DNA of 30,865 bases from CAZQAA01 sp964591255 (lineage in GTDB: Bacteria > Desulfobacterota > DSM-4660 > Desulfatiglandales > Desulfatiglandaceae), in assembly GCA_964591255.1 (NCBI GenBank), contig CAZQAA010000188.1, positions 1 through 30,865 of the forward strand, written 5' to 3'. Shown here one piece after another: positions 7,193 through 15,083 of this stretch. Position 1 is the stretch's first letter; every line of letters begins with the position of its first letter. The position numbers were made by a program, and so were the translations under genes. The notes under the pieces were generated by a model. That model had not been told where the DNA came from. It did no database searches and saw nothing but the letters and a program-made list of their open reading frames with translations.

Positions 7193-8392
7193 ATGTCTGA
7201 TACAGTGCAAGACAAGGTTAGGAATATTGCTATCTTAGGCTCGACCGGATCGATAGGTGTCAATGCATTAAAGGTAATCAATGATAGCCCCGACCGGTAC
7301 AGGGCCATTGCCCTCACAGCTGGCAGGAATATTGATCTCCTTTTGAGCCAGATAGAGAAATTTCAGCCAAAGGCTGTGGCGGTTTTGGAGGAAGACTCTG
7401 CAGCGAAATTAAAAAGGCGACTTCCCGGGGGCAGATCTCCTGATATTTATTTTGGGAACAAGGGGTTTATTCGCATAGCCACTTTAAATGAGGTAGATAC
7501 TGTTATCTCTTGTATGACAGGGGCAGCGGGATTGATACCAACCTTTGAGGCGGTAAAGGCGGGTAAGGATATAGCCTTGGCAAATAAAGAGACCATGGTG
7601 ATGGCCGGTCCTCTTGTTATGGCGGAGGCGAAAAAGCGGGGTGTCTCCATTAAACCTGTTGATAGTGAGCATAGTGCTATATTTCAAGCTCTTCAGGGGC
7701 ATCACAGGGAGGACGTAAGGAGGGTCGTTCTGACGGCATCTGGCGGCCCTTTCAGAAATCTGTCCCATGAGGAGATGGCCGAAGTGACACCGGCTCAGGC
7801 ACTTGAACATCCCAATTGGGATATGGGCCAGAAAATTACCATTGATTCGGCCACCATGATGAACAAGGGGCTTGAAATTATCGAGGCAAAATGGCTTTTT
7901 GATTTGAGTGTAGACCAGATCAATGTCCTTATCCATCCCGAAAGCATTATCCATTCAATGGTTGAATATAAGGATGGTGCTGTTATTGCCCAGCTCGCGA
8001 TTCCCGACATGACCATCCCCATATCTTATGCCCTTTCTTTCCCCTATCACATAAGGAACTCTCTCCCTCCACTTGATTTGGAGCAGATTGGGAGGTTGAC
8101 ATTTGAGAGACCGGACAAAAAGAGGTTTCGATGTATTGATCTGGCCCTTGAGGCAGCAAGACTTGGAGGCAGTATGCAGGCCGTGCTAAACGGTGCTAAT
8201 GAGGTGGCAGTAGAGTCTTTTCTTAAGGGCGAAATAGGATTTCTCGAGATTCCAATTCTTGTAGAAAAAGTAATGAATGAACATAATGTCCATTCTATTG
8301 ATACCATTGAAATGGTTTTGGAGGCAGATAGATGGGCAAGGAATAAAGCCGATGATATATTGAAGAATAGGGTGGCAGACGGATCAGTATAA
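7193..8392 (+). CDS. dxr: 1-deoxy-D-xylulose 5-phosphate reductoisomerase
   Basis: NADPH-dependent rearrangement and reduction of DXP to MEP, the committed step of the non-mevalonate isoprenoid pathway. The 399-residue protein has normal length. Seen: the NADPH site IAILGSTGSIGVNALKVI (about 12-29), NKETMVMAG, the metal/substrate site KPVDSEHSAIFQAL, the flexible-loop residues LTASGGPFR, HPNWDMGQKITIDSATMMNKGLE, and MVEYKDGAVIAQLAIPDMTIPI. The ATG at 7193 follows TTAGGAGA (7179-7185) by seven bases; the ATG at 7188 is out of frame. It is 11 bp after cdsA and 24 bp before rseP, so clearly in the operon. Confidence 0.98.
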   Translation: MSDTVQDKVRNIAILGSTGSIGVNALKVINDSPDRYRAIALTAGRNIDLLLSQIEKFQPKAVAVLEEDSAAKLKRRLPGGRSPDIYFGNKGFIRIATLNEVDTVISCMTGAAGLIPTFEAVKAGKDIALANKETMVMAGPLVMAEAKKRGVSIKPVDSEHSAIFQALQGHHREDVRRVVLTASGGPFRNLSHEEMAEVTPAQALEHPNWDMGQKITIDSATMMNKGLEIIEAKWLFDLSVDQINVLIHPESIIHSMVEYKDGAVIAQLAIPDMTIPISYALSFPYHIRNSLPPLDLEQIGRLTFERPDKKRFRCIDLALEAARLGGSMQAVLNGANEVAVESFLKGEIGFLEIPILVEKVMNEHNVHSIDTIEMVLEADRWARNKADDILKNRVADGSV

Positions 8393-8416
8393 TAACAGAA
8401 AATCGTGGAAGGTATT

Positions 8417-9496
8417 ATGGACTTTTTTAGTTATTACGTTATCCCATTTATCATTGTACTGGGTGTGTTGATATTTTTTCATGAATTGGGTCACTTTCTT
8501 GCTGCAAAGTTTTTTGGTGTGAAGGTTCTAAAGTTTTCCCTGGGTTTTGGTCCTAAAATGATTGGCAAGAAAGTTGGGGAGACGGAGTATCTTATTTCCC
8601 TGGTTCCTCTCGGTGGTTATGTCAAACTGCTGGGGGAGAACGAGGATGACACGGATGAACTCACCCCTTCAGACGAGAAGAGATCCTTCAGTAATCAGCA
8701 CGCCATAAAACGTATTATAATAGTACTAGCCGGACCCGTTTTCAATCTCCTGCTTGCCCTATTTGTTTTTATAATTTTTTATATGGTTGCAGGTGAGCAG
8801 GTTATGATCCCAGAGGTCGGACAGGTAACGGATGATTCCCCGGCTTACAGGGCAGGACTCCAGAAAGGGGATGTTGTTGTTTCCATAGATAACAGATCTA
8901 TTGAAACCTGGTCGGAACTCAAGGATGTTGTTGGGGATTGTGGGGGCAGATCCATTGAAATAGTGGTAAAAAGAAATGGTCAGTTTTTGAGGTTTAGTGT
9001 GACTCCGGAAGAATCTTTGACAAAGAATATATTTGGCGAAGATGTCAAATCCTTCCTGATCGGTATTGTAGCCTCCGGGAAATTGAAGGAGGTCCCTCTT
9101 AAACCATTGGATGCCATACGGGCGGGTTTTAAGAAAACATGGGAGGTCATAGATCTTACCTGTGTAACTATTATCAAACTGCTGGAGAGGGTTATCCCTA
9201 TCAAGACCCTTGGGGGTCCTATTTTGATCGGACAGATGACGGGCGAACTGGCCAAGGAAAACTACGCATATCTTGTTCCTTTTATGGCCGTTATCAGTAT
9301 AAACCTCGGTGTGTTGAATCTGTTGCCTGTCCCCATCCTTGATGGAGGACTTATTGTCTTCCTGTTGATCGAGCTTGTTTTGCGAAAACCGCTTAGTCAA
9401 AGGATGAGAGATCATGCCCAAAAGTTTGGATTGGCCCTTCTTATCCTTCTAATGGCTGTAGTTATATATAATGATGTAACAAGGCTTTTGAAATAA
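8417..9496 (+). CDS. rseP: RIP metalloprotease RseP (site-2 protease)
   Basis: Intramembrane zinc protease that cuts membrane-bound anti-sigma factors and cleared signal peptides. From this start (359 residues) the zinc motif HELGH is at 22-26 inside the first membrane helix. A second helix (AIKRIIIVLAGPVFNLLLALFVFII) precedes a single PDZ domain (SPAYRAGLQKGDVVVSIDNRSIETW). The third catalytic region, NLLPVPILDGG, lies in a C-terminal helix. E. coli RseP has two PDZ domains; only one is evident here, as in many short homologues. An in-frame GTG at 8405 has no ribosome-binding site, while GGAAGG (8407-8412) precedes the ATG at 8417, so I use the latter. No cognate rseA is visible in the window. 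Confidence 0.96.
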   Translation: MDFFSYYVIPFIIVLGVLIFFHELGHFLAAKFFGVKVLKFSLGFGPKMIGKKVGETEYLISLVPLGGYVKLLGENEDDTDELTPSDEKRSFSNQHAIKRIIIVLAGPVFNLLLALFVFIIFYMVAGEQVMIPEVGQVTDDSPAYRAGLQKGDVVVSIDNRSIETWSELKDVVGDCGGRSIEIVVKRNGQFLRFSVTPEESLTKNIFGEDVKSFLIGIVASGKLKEVPLKPLDAIRAGFKKTWEVIDLTCVTIIKLLERVIPIKTLGGPILIGQMTGELAKENYAYLVPFMAVISINLGVLNLLPVPILDGGLIVFLLIELVLRKPLSQRMRDHAQKFGLALLILLMAVVIYNDVTRLLK

Positions 9497-9506
9497 ATTT
9501 GCAAGT

Positions 9507-10214
9507 ATGATCCTGGCGATAAACACATCCACACGGGAATTCGGTGTGGCCATTCTTGGGGAAGATGGGTCCCTGGCAGCGGAATATTTGGCTTCTGAAG
9601 GAGAAGGTCATTTCGGAGGTCTTATGCCAGCCATTGATTTTATCTTTAGTTCATCAAGGTTCACCCTGAAAGATGTAAAGGCCGTCGCCGTTGCAATAGG
9701 GCCCGGCAGTTTTACCGGTCTCCGGGTGGGACTTGCTGCTGCAAAGGGGTTTTGTCATAGCCTTGGAATTCCCATAATAGGTGTTCCCAGCCTCAAGGCC
9801 CTTGCCAGTCAAGTCCCGTTTTCGAATTTCCATATAGTGCCCATCCTGGATTCCAGGAGGGGAGAGTTGTTTACTGCCCGATTTATATTGGCCAAGGATA
9901 ACTCCCTGGTGCGGGAACGAGATGATGTCTCACTCAGGATTGAAGATTTCCCTTCCATGCTTACAGGGGGACCCACGTTGTTTATTGGCAATAATTTTGT
10001 CGTCCAGGGCCCCTTGATAAGGAGCGTGTTGGGTCCTGAATTCCTGCCTGTTCCTGCCCATTATTGGAATCTGAGGGCATCTTCAGTAGGGGCGCTTGCA
10101 ATTAAACGATTCCATGCACAAGACTTTGATGACCTGCAATATCTTGATCCTATCTATCTCAGGGGGGCAGATATCAGGCCAAATCCGTTTTCCGTTCCAC
10201 CGGATTCAGATTAA
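9507..10214 (+). CDS. tsaB: tRNA threonylcarbamoyladenosine biosynthesis protein TsaB
   Basis: Partner of TsaD and TsaE in making t6A37 on ANN-reading tRNAs. The 235-residue protein is an ASKHA-fold member: MILAINTSTREFGVAIL at the N-terminus, the phosphate-loop-like AVAIGPGSFTGLRVGLAAAKGFCHSLGIPIIGVPSLKALA (about 62-102), and VPILDSRRGELFTARF. It is shorter than TsaD and lacks the TsaD metal-binding HxxxH motif, as expected for TsaB. It is 10 bp after rseP with no evident ribosome-binding site, so it is probably translated by coupling. It ends the rpsB operon; a new promoter for psd lies 55 bp further on. Confidence 0.95.
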   Translation: MILAINTSTREFGVAILGEDGSLAAEYLASEGEGHFGGLMPAIDFIFSSSRFTLKDVKAVAVAIGPGSFTGLRVGLAAAKGFCHSLGIPIIGVPSLKALASQVPFSNFHIVPILDSRRGELFTARFILAKDNSLVRERDDVSLRIEDFPSMLTGGPTLFIGNNFVVQGPLIRSVLGPEFLPVPAHYWNLRASSVGALAIKRFHAQDFDDLQYLDPIYLRGADIRPNPFSVPPDSD

Positions 10215-10225
10215 TATCCTAAAAG

Positions 10226-10292
10226 TATGAAAGGGCATGAATAATAAGCCTGATGCCGAATTGAGCTGTTGACAAATGAACTGCCTTTCATA
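10226..10292. repeat. long-range inverted repeat flanking the psd promoter
   Basis: TATGAAAGGGCA (10226-10237) and TGCCTTTCATA (10282-10292) are reverse complements except for one extra G. The right arm enters the -10 box of the psd promoter and the left arm lies upstream of the -35. They are 44 bp apart. No T-run follows, so a terminator for tsaB is unlikely. A paired operator site is possible. Confidence 0.35.
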
Positions 10293-10296
10293 TAAC
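10269..10296 (+). promoter_or_regulatory. sigma70-type promoter for psd-pssA-rsmD-coaD
   Basis: TTGACA (10269-10274, perfect consensus), 16-bp spacer, TATAAC (10291-10296, five of six). Initiation is expected near 10303, giving an mRNA leader of about 100 nt before the psd start. It is the strongest promoter-like match I found in the window. It separates psd and its followers from the rpsB operon. Confidence 0.6.
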
Positions 10297-10335
10297 CTGA
10301 TTAGAATGTGGTATTTTTTTATTGTATCAGCAAAT

Positions 10336-10378
10336 AAACAGATCTGTTTTTCCTGTTTGATATGTTGTAATATTACAA
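10336..10378. promoter_or_regulatory. two perfect 14-bp palindromes in the psd leader
   Basis: AAACAGATCTGTTT (10336-10349) and TTGTAATATTACAA (10365-10378) are both exact palindromes, about 35 and 65 bp after the predicted start of transcription. A further CTGTTT half-site is at 10353. They look like binding sites for dimeric regulators acting as roadblocks, or small RNA stems. The first shares the AAACAGAT half-site with the palindrome at 108-124, in the opposite orientation. Confidence 0.4.
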
Positions 10379-10403
10379 TCCCAATAAATGAGCGCCTCAA
10401 CAC

Positions 10404-11063
10404 TTGTACGATTCGCGTATAAACAATAAATGGCCGGTGGCTAAAGAAGGCCTTCCTTTTATACTGTTGGGTTGTGCGATTACCCTCCTTCTGTTGCTTT
10501 TTGATTTCTATGTTGCATCCGTTTTTGCCGGGGGATTTACACTATTTATTATCTTTTTTTTCAGAGATCCCCAAAGGGGTGATACTATTCCTCAAAGGGC
10601 TATCTTGACACCTGCTGACGGCAGGATACTTGAGGTCAAGCGGATTGGGGATAGGAATAATCCCCTGGGTGAGCCTGCGATAAAGGTGAGTATTTTCATG
10701 TCCATATTTGACGTTCACGTAAACCGTATTCCTGTCAGTGGTGTTGTCAGTGATATTAACTATCATCCCGGGAGATTTTTTTCGGCCAACCTCGATAAGG
10801 CATCGGAAGAAAATGAAAAAAATGTGATTGTTCTCAAGACCCCTGATTCACGGAAAATTGTTCTGATACAGATAGCAGGGCTTATTGCCAGGAGGATTGC
10901 ATGCTGGATCAGGAAGGGTGATCATGTGAATGCCGGACAGCGTCTTGGCCTGATTCGCTTCGGATCCCGCGTGGAAGTATATCTCGTGAAGGAAAGCCGC
11001 ATTGCCGTTAAGCCGGGTGATAAAGTGAGAGCAGGCGAAACCATTTTAGGGTACCTGTTATGA
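10404..11063 (+). CDS. psd: phosphatidylserine decarboxylase proenzyme, short archaeal-type
   Basis: Makes phosphatidylethanolamine from phosphatidylserine with a pyruvoyl cofactor formed by self-cleavage. At 219 residues it belongs to the short class (archaeal-type Psd). Two membrane segments span about residues 18-52. Then come ILTPADGRILEV (catalytic Asp), SIFDVHVNRIPVSG (catalytic His) and the cleavage site RFGSRVEVYL, with Gly187-Ser188 as the bond to be cut. The C-terminus has the usual KPGDKVRAGETILG. The start is TTG at 10404: upstream in frame is a stop at 10389, and the family start just before the AKEG segment leaves no better choice. No ribosome-binding site is obvious. It overlaps pssA by 4 bp, so both enzymes of the pathway are coupled. 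Confidence 0.95.
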   Translation: MYDSRINNKWPVAKEGLPFILLGCAITLLLLLFDFYVASVFAGGFTLFIIFFFRDPQRGDTIPQRAILTPADGRILEVKRIGDRNNPLGEPAIKVSIFMSIFDVHVNRIPVSGVVSDINYHPGRFFSANLDKASEENEKNVIVLKTPDSRKIVLIQIAGLIARRIACWIRKGDHVNAGQRLGLIRFGSRVEVYLVKESRIAVKPGDKVRAGETILGYLL

Positions 11064-11848
11064 GGTCAAAACGAAAAAAGAGGCCACGTAAAGATGGGAA
11101 AAGAGGGATTTATGTCCTTCCAAGCCTGTTTACGTCTGCCAGCCTGTTTGGTGGTTTTTATGCGGTTATCGCCTCTTTAAAAGGAGAATACGAAATAGCC
11201 GCTATTGCTATCCTTATTTCATGTCTTTGTGATATCCTTGACGGGAAAATAGCGCGTTTTACACATACCGAAAGCCGTTTCGGGGCCGAATATGACTCTT
11301 TATCCGATCTTGTTGCCTTTGGGGTTGCCCCTGGGGTATTGGCCTACCAGTGGGCTCTGGAACCATTTGGGCGTTTAGGTTGGCTGGCAAGTTTCATGTA
11401 CGTGATATGTGGCGCATTAAGGCTGGCCCGATTCAATGTACAAAAAGACAGTTTGAAAATTAACTATTTTAAAGGATTGCCCATTCCTGCAGCGGCCAGT
11501 TTTATTGCTGCCCTTATTTTGTTTACCACTGCGTTTGGGGAGGACATTGAAGGTGCCAGGCATATCCTCATAATTATTCCTATATATATATTATCTTTTC
11601 TGATGGTTAGCAGTATCAAGTATCCCAGCTTTAAAGACTTTGAGCTTAAAAAACAAAGGCCGTTCAACATGCTGGTGGGTATTATATTAATACTGATAGT
11701 TATAGCGTACAGGCCCCGAATCATGCTTTTTTTTATGATGATTCTATACATACTGTCTGGTCCTGCACTTACTATATACCAGATTCGGAAGAGACAAGTC
11801 CTGACTAAAGATGGCTTGCAGGATATTTCTCCCGCTGAGGAAAATTAG
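11060..11848 (+). CDS. pssA: CDP-diacylglycerol-serine O-phosphatidyltransferase
   Basis: Membrane enzyme joining serine to CDP-diacylglycerol, giving the substrate for Psd. The CDP-alcohol phosphotransferase signature is complete at about residues 59-81: D-G-x2-A-R-x8-G-x3-D-x3-D, seen as DGKIAR...FG...YDSLSD. Flanking hydrophobic segments give about six to eight membrane helices in 262 residues. A basic N-terminus (SKRKKRPRKDGKRG) precedes the first helix. The ATG at 11060 overlaps the psd stop in an ATGA arrangement. It is of the Bacillus-type integral membrane family, not the E. coli phospholipase-D-like PssA. Together with CdsA, encoded upstream, the window covers phosphatidic acid to phosphatidylethanolamine. 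Confidence 0.96.
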   Translation: MRSKRKKRPRKDGKRGIYVLPSLFTSASLFGGFYAVIASLKGEYEIAAIAILISCLCDILDGKIARFTHTESRFGAEYDSLSDLVAFGVAPGVLAYQWALEPFGRLGWLASFMYVICGALRLARFNVQKDSLKINYFKGLPIPAAASFIAALILFTTAFGEDIEGARHILIIIPIYILSFLMVSSIKYPSFKDFELKKQRPFNMLVGIILILIVIAYRPRIMLFFMMILYILSGPALTIYQIRKRQVLTKDGLQDISPAEEN

Positions 11849-11886
11849 AATATTTGAAACAAATTTTAGGGAGGGTTCTGATACGG

Positions 11887-12477
11887 GTGAGAATTACGGG
11901 CGGACTGGCAAGGGGTCGAATCTTAATGTCACCTAAGGGGGTTAATATCCGGCCCACTTCTGACAAGGTAAGAGAGGCTATTTTTAACATAATTGGTCAG
12001 GATCTTTCGGGTATGAGAGTCCTGGATCTTTTTGCAGGGACTGGCAGCCTGGGTATTGAGTCACTGAGCAGGGGGGCTGCGAATGTTGTTTTTGTTGATG
12101 GTTCGGCTCAATCTATTAGCCTTATAAAGAGGAATCTTGCTTTATGTGGGTTTCGTGATTGCTGGACCGTAATCAGGAGGAATTTAAAGAGGGGTTTTCC
12201 CGGGAGAGAATCGGTACGGGTAAAAAGATATGATTTGGTATTCCTGGATCCACCTTATGGAAAAGGTCTGCTTCCTGTCTTGCTTGATGGCTTTTCATCC
12301 GGATATATTCTCTCACCAGGGGCAAGGGTCGTTGCTGAACTGTCAAAAGGGGAAATCCTTCCTGACTCTTTCGGAAATCTTGAAATGCTTGGTTCACGCA
12401 TATACGGGGATACTATGTTGAATATTTATGAGCATACTTGCCGGTATAAAGTTGGGAAGGATATAGGGTTGAACTGA
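11887..12477 (+). CDS. rsmD: 16S rRNA (guanine(966)-N2)-methyltransferase RsmD
   Basis: SAM-dependent methylation of G966 in 16S rRNA on assembled 30S particles. Numbering from the start used, 196 residues: the typical opening MRITGGLARGRIL, RPTSDKVREAIFNII (20-36), SAM motif I RVLDLFAGTGSLGIE (44-58), the post-I acidic region VFVDGS and the catalytic DPPY at 121-124. A TTG at 11854 extends the frame by 11 residues. I prefer the GTG at 11887 because family members begin close to it and AGGGAGGG (11868-11875) lies between the two starts, although the 11-base spacing is long. It sits between pssA and coaD; rsmD-coaD pairing is very common across bacteria. Confidence 0.93.
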   Translation: MRITGGLARGRILMSPKGVNIRPTSDKVREAIFNIIGQDLSGMRVLDLFAGTGSLGIESLSRGAANVVFVDGSAQSISLIKRNLALCGFRDCWTVIRRNLKRGFPGRESVRVKRYDLVFLDPPYGKGLLPVLLDGFSSGYILSPGARVVAELSKGEILPDSFGNLEMLGSRIYGDTMLNIYEHTCRYKVGKDIGLN

Positions 12478-12526
12478 TAACATAGATTTTATAATATTAT
12501 TATTATCATAATTAGGAGACAAGTGG

Positions 12527-13027
12527 GTGAGCGAAAAACCTGCCATATATCCCGGCACATTTGATCCGATCACAAATGGTCATATGAGCATTATTAAAAG
12601 GGCCCTGCTGATATTTGACAGGCTGATTATTGCCATTCTTAACAATCCCCAGAAGATTCCCCTTTTTTCTATTGATGAGAGAGTGCACATGATAAAGGAG
12701 GCTACAAAGGGATTGTCCGGCAGTATTGAGGTAGATACTTTTGATGGCTTGCTGGTGGAGTATGCGGTCAGAAAAGGGTCAAATGTCATTTTGAGGGGGC
12801 TCAGGGCAATGTCAGACTTTGAATATGAGTTTCAGCTATCCCTTATGAATCGGAAATTAGATCGGTCAGTTCAGTCAATATTCCTGATGACTGATTATAA
12901 ATGGTTTTATACCAGTTCTACCATTATTAAGGAGGCCGCGAGTTTTGGCGGTGATATAACCGGCCTGGTCCCTGAGATTGTAAGACAAAAGTTAGAAGAA
13001 AAATTTGGGCCGCCAAAAAATACTTGA
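12527..13027 (+). CDS. coaD: phosphopantetheine adenylyltransferase
   Basis: Fourth step of coenzyme A synthesis: 4'-phosphopantetheine + ATP to dephospho-CoA. The 166-residue protein has family length. It carries the nucleotidyltransferase site YPGTFDPITNGHMSII at 8-23 with the (H/T)xGH pair, NPQKIPLFSIDERVHMI, the substrate loop GLRAMSDFEYEFQLSLMNRKL, and the distal TDYKWFYTSSTIIKEAASFGGDITGLVP, in which the usual SSS is TSS. The start is GTG at 12527, with AGGAGA (12514-12519) seven to eight bases upstream. Its stop codon lies inside the -35 box of the ihfA promoter. Confidence 0.97.
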   Translation: MSEKPAIYPGTFDPITNGHMSIIKRALLIFDRLIIAILNNPQKIPLFSIDERVHMIKEATKGLSGSIEVDTFDGLLVEYAVRKGSNVILRGLRAMSDFEYEFQLSLMNRKLDRSVQSIFLMTDYKWFYTSSTIIKEAASFGGDITGLVPEIVRQKLEEKFGPPKNT

Positions 13028-13052
13028 CAGCTTTTTTGGCATAAGACATATT
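13024..13052 (+). promoter_or_regulatory. candidate promoter for ihfA
   Basis: TTGACA (13024-13029, perfect), 17-bp spacer, CATATT (13047-13052, four of six). It overlaps the coaD stop codon. Initiation would be near 13059, 60 bp before the ihfA start. ihfA may therefore be expressed apart from the psd operon. Confidence 0.45.
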
Positions 13053-13118
13053 ACTTTTTCATGATTTTTTAGTTTATACGGCAAGTTTCAGATTAAACCG
13101 GATTATGGAGGATGAGAA

Positions 13119-13418
13119 TTGGCAGTAACAAAAGAAACGATTATTAACAGCGTATATCACCAAGCTGGGCTCAGCAAGAGCAGGTCGCGTGAAGTAGTAG
13201 AAAGACTGCTTGAGATCATAAAACAGACACTTGAGAGCGGAGAAGACATTCTTGTAAGCGGTTTTGGTAAGTTTGTCGTGAGGGATAAGTCGGCCAGGAG
13301 AGGCAGGAATCCGCAAACTACGGAAGATCTCCAGTTGAGGGCAAGAAGAGTCGTGGTTTTTAAGACCTCAGGCGTCTTGCGGGACAAGATGAACGGCGGG
13401 TCTAAAGACTCACGATAA
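13119..13418 (+). CDS. ihfA: HU/IHF family DNA-binding protein (IHF alpha-like)
   Basis: Small nucleoid protein that binds and bends DNA as a dimer. It has 99 residues. The N-terminal helices (VTKETIINSVYHQAGLSKSRSREVVERLLEII) are followed by GEDILVSGFGKFVVRDKSARRGRNPQT, with the RRGRNPQT turn that carries the intercalating Pro on the beta-arm, then RRVVVFKTSGVLRDKMN. The VSGFGKF segment and TTG-encoded N-terminus resemble IHF alpha more than HU, but the subunit assignment is inference. The TTG at 13119 follows GGAGG (13107-13111) by seven bases; the out-of-frame ATG at 13112 gives a short dead end. Its last 17 bp overlap the convergent rlpA gene. Confidence 0.93.
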   Translation: MAVTKETIINSVYHQAGLSKSRSREVVERLLEIIKQTLESGEDILVSGFGKFVVRDKSARRGRNPQTTEDLQLRARRVVVFKTSGVLRDKMNGGSKDSR

Positions 13419-14205
13419 ATGCTTGCTCAAACCCCATGCCTTCTAGTTTTTTTTCGATTTCAATGGCCTTTTTGAGTGTGTTTGTCCGTGAGACCATTAC
13501 TCTGTAAACGCTGCCTAAGCCTTTTGCATTACCAATCCTAATCTCTACGTGGTTGAATACAACAATCAAGCGATCAAGCAGTTTGAGCGCATGGGCCTTG
13601 TCTTTGAATGCCCCGACCTGAACAGTGAATTTACCTTTGTCCAAGTCTCTTATTTCAACGACAGGTCTTACCCCGGTAGGGGAATTGATCTTGTCAACCT
13701 CTTTTGCGAGTGCCTCTATTTTTACCCTGGCGAGACCTGGTCCTATCAGGCCTATATCTTTTGCAGCCGCATAAGACATATCGATAATTCTCCCTTTGAC
13801 AAAGGGGCCACGATCATTTATTCGTACCACTGTTGTCTTTTTGTTGGAAAGATTCTGCACCTTAACATAGGTCCCAAGCGGGAGAGTTTTATGTGCTGCG
13901 CTTTTTTTATACATGTCGAATACTTCGCCACTGGCGGTGAGCCGACCATGGAATTTTCCTCCATACCAGGATGCCAGGCCCGTCTGCACAAACCCTTCCG
14001 AACGGGGTAATGGGTAGTATCTCTCTCCGTTGACAACATATGGCCTGGAGTGACGACTACCATCTCCTTCTGGCAGGATCACAAGTCTCTTTGACGGGTA
14101 TTTAGGAGGCTTGACATAACGATTCTTTCCTGCACAACTGGCAAGAAAAGATAAAAACAATACGGCGATACATATTAATGCCTTGTTAAATATAGATGTC
14201 TTCAT
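13402..14205 (-). CDS. rlpA: septal ring lytic transglycosylase RlpA family lipoprotein with SPOR domain
   Basis: Outer-membrane lipoprotein expected to cut denuded peptidoglycan strands at division sites. Layout over 267 residues: a signal peptide with lipobox LASC (Cys near residue 24), a low-complexity linker, the RlpA double-psi beta-barrel (QTGLASWYGGKFHGRLTASGEVFD ... RINDRGPFVKGRIIDMSYAAAKDIG, about 75-170) with the catalytic-type Asp in NDRGP, and a C-terminal SPOR domain (FTVQVGAFKDKAHALKL to the end, about 192-267) that binds denuded glycan. The start ATG lacks a strong ribosome-binding site. It is the last gene of the minus-strand envelope cluster and converges on ihfA with a 17-bp overlap. 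Confidence 0.95.
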   Translation of the reverse strand: MKTSIFNKALICIAVLFLSFLASCAGKNRYVKPPKYPSKRLVILPEGDGSRHSRPYVVNGERYYPLPRSEGFVQTGLASWYGGKFHGRLTASGEVFDMYKKSAAHKTLPLGTYVKVQNLSNKKTTVVRINDRGPFVKGRIIDMSYAAAKDIGLIGPGLARVKIEALAKEVDKINSPTGVRPVVEIRDLDKGKFTVQVGAFKDKAHALKLLDRLIVVFNHVEIRIGNAKGLGSVYRVMVSRTNTLKKAIEIEKKLEGMGFEQAFIVSL

Positions 14206-14255
14206 GGGGTTGCCTGATATCTTGATAAAAAGTGTAAAGGGTCTCTTTAAATACC

Positions 14256-14278
14256 AATGTCGGTTTTTTTACGACATT
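14256..14278 (-). repeat. hairpin around the acyltransferase stop codon
   Basis: AATGTCG (14256-14262) and CGACATT (14272-14278) form a perfect 7-bp stem. The TAA stop of the acyltransferase gene (14269-14271, minus strand) lies in the 9-nt loop. No T-run follows on the minus strand, so it is unlikely to terminate transcription. It could affect the ratio of the acyltransferase and rlpA messages. Confidence 0.35.
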
Positions 14279-15048
14279 GAGCCGATATGGGTTGTGTCAA
14301 TCGTATTAATTGGGCCGAACTCCGGCTCATCTCTTTTTACCCTGCGCCAAGGCCTTTTTATGCCGAAATAATCGTCACACCATTGGGTCGCCTGGTTCAG
14401 CCTTTGTTCAAGTAATGCACGATAAGGCTCAAGTTGCCTTCCCCGTATTTCTTTTGGCACCAGCAGAGGTTCAGCATAACAGATAGCAATACGGGCAAAA
14501 GGCTTTGGTATCAGATAACGGTCCCAGGAATTGAGGACCCAGCCCCTGTCACAACCCCACACAATCGGTACAAGAGGAGCATTACTGTCACGAGCGATTA
14601 TAGTTGGACCCATTTTGGCTACCCGTGCGGGGCCCAGGGGACCATCAGCTAGGATGCCAGCCCTCTCTCCTCCTTGTACCTTTTTCACCAGTTCCCTGAT
14701 AACCTTTAATCCTCCCCGGGTGGAAGATCCCCGGACATCTTTGAAACCAAGCAATTTTGCCAATCGCGCTCCATATTCTCCGTCTCTGCTCTGACTGATC
14801 ATTATGGTTATGTGGTCTCGGGCAATATGTCGGGCATGAAAAATCATTCTCTGATGCCATGTGGCGTATATGGCCCTGCCCTGTGAATGGCATATATATT
14901 TGACCGCTTTTTCTTTGCCCACTATCCGGACAACCCGGCAAGAGCCCAGGAGCAGTCTCACAACCACGGAAGCAGCAGGGGGAATCAACTTCAGGAGAAA
15001 ATTATCATACCAGCGTAGCGGAAAATTTTTACTTGATTTCGATATCAT
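14269..15048 (-). CDS. lysophospholipid acyltransferase family protein (DUF374)
   Basis: Probable membrane-associated acyltransferase of the DUF374 group (LpxL-like superfamily). In this group a few members act on lipid A or phospholipids; the substrate here is unknown. From the ATG at 15048 it has 259 residues: an N-terminal hydrophobic stretch (LIPPAASVVVRLLLGSC), the block GRAIYATWHQRMIFHARHI with the catalytic-type His, ISQSRDGEYGARLAKLLGFKDVRGSSTRGGLKVI, ILADGPLGPARVAKMGPTIIARDSNAPLVPI and a C-terminal WCDDYFGIKRPWRR. A longer reading frame reaches 15168, but it would overlap the upstream gene by 85 bp and adds a non-conserved Cys-rich stretch, so I reject it. No strong ribosome-binding site precedes either start. 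The neighbours suggest a role in outer-envelope lipid synthesis. Confidence 0.88.
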   Translation of the reverse strand: MISKSSKNFPLRWYDNFLLKLIPPAASVVVRLLLGSCRVVRIVGKEKAVKYICHSQGRAIYATWHQRMIFHARHIARDHITIMISQSRDGEYGARLAKLLGFKDVRGSSTRGGLKVIRELVKKVQGGERAGILADGPLGPARVAKMGPTIIARDSNAPLVPIVWGCDRGWVLNSWDRYLIPKPFARIAICYAEPLLVPKEIRGRQLEPYRALLEQRLNQATQWCDDYFGIKRPWRRVKRDEPEFGPINTIDTTHIGSMS

Positions 15049-15083
15049 TGGCAGGAAAAGGGTTCGTTTTGTCTGTCTCGGGC

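Noticed and set aside
10206..10403. 65-codon minus-strand ORF between tsaB and psd
   Set aside because: Lies over the strong psd promoter and palindromes, with no ribosome-binding site or motif.
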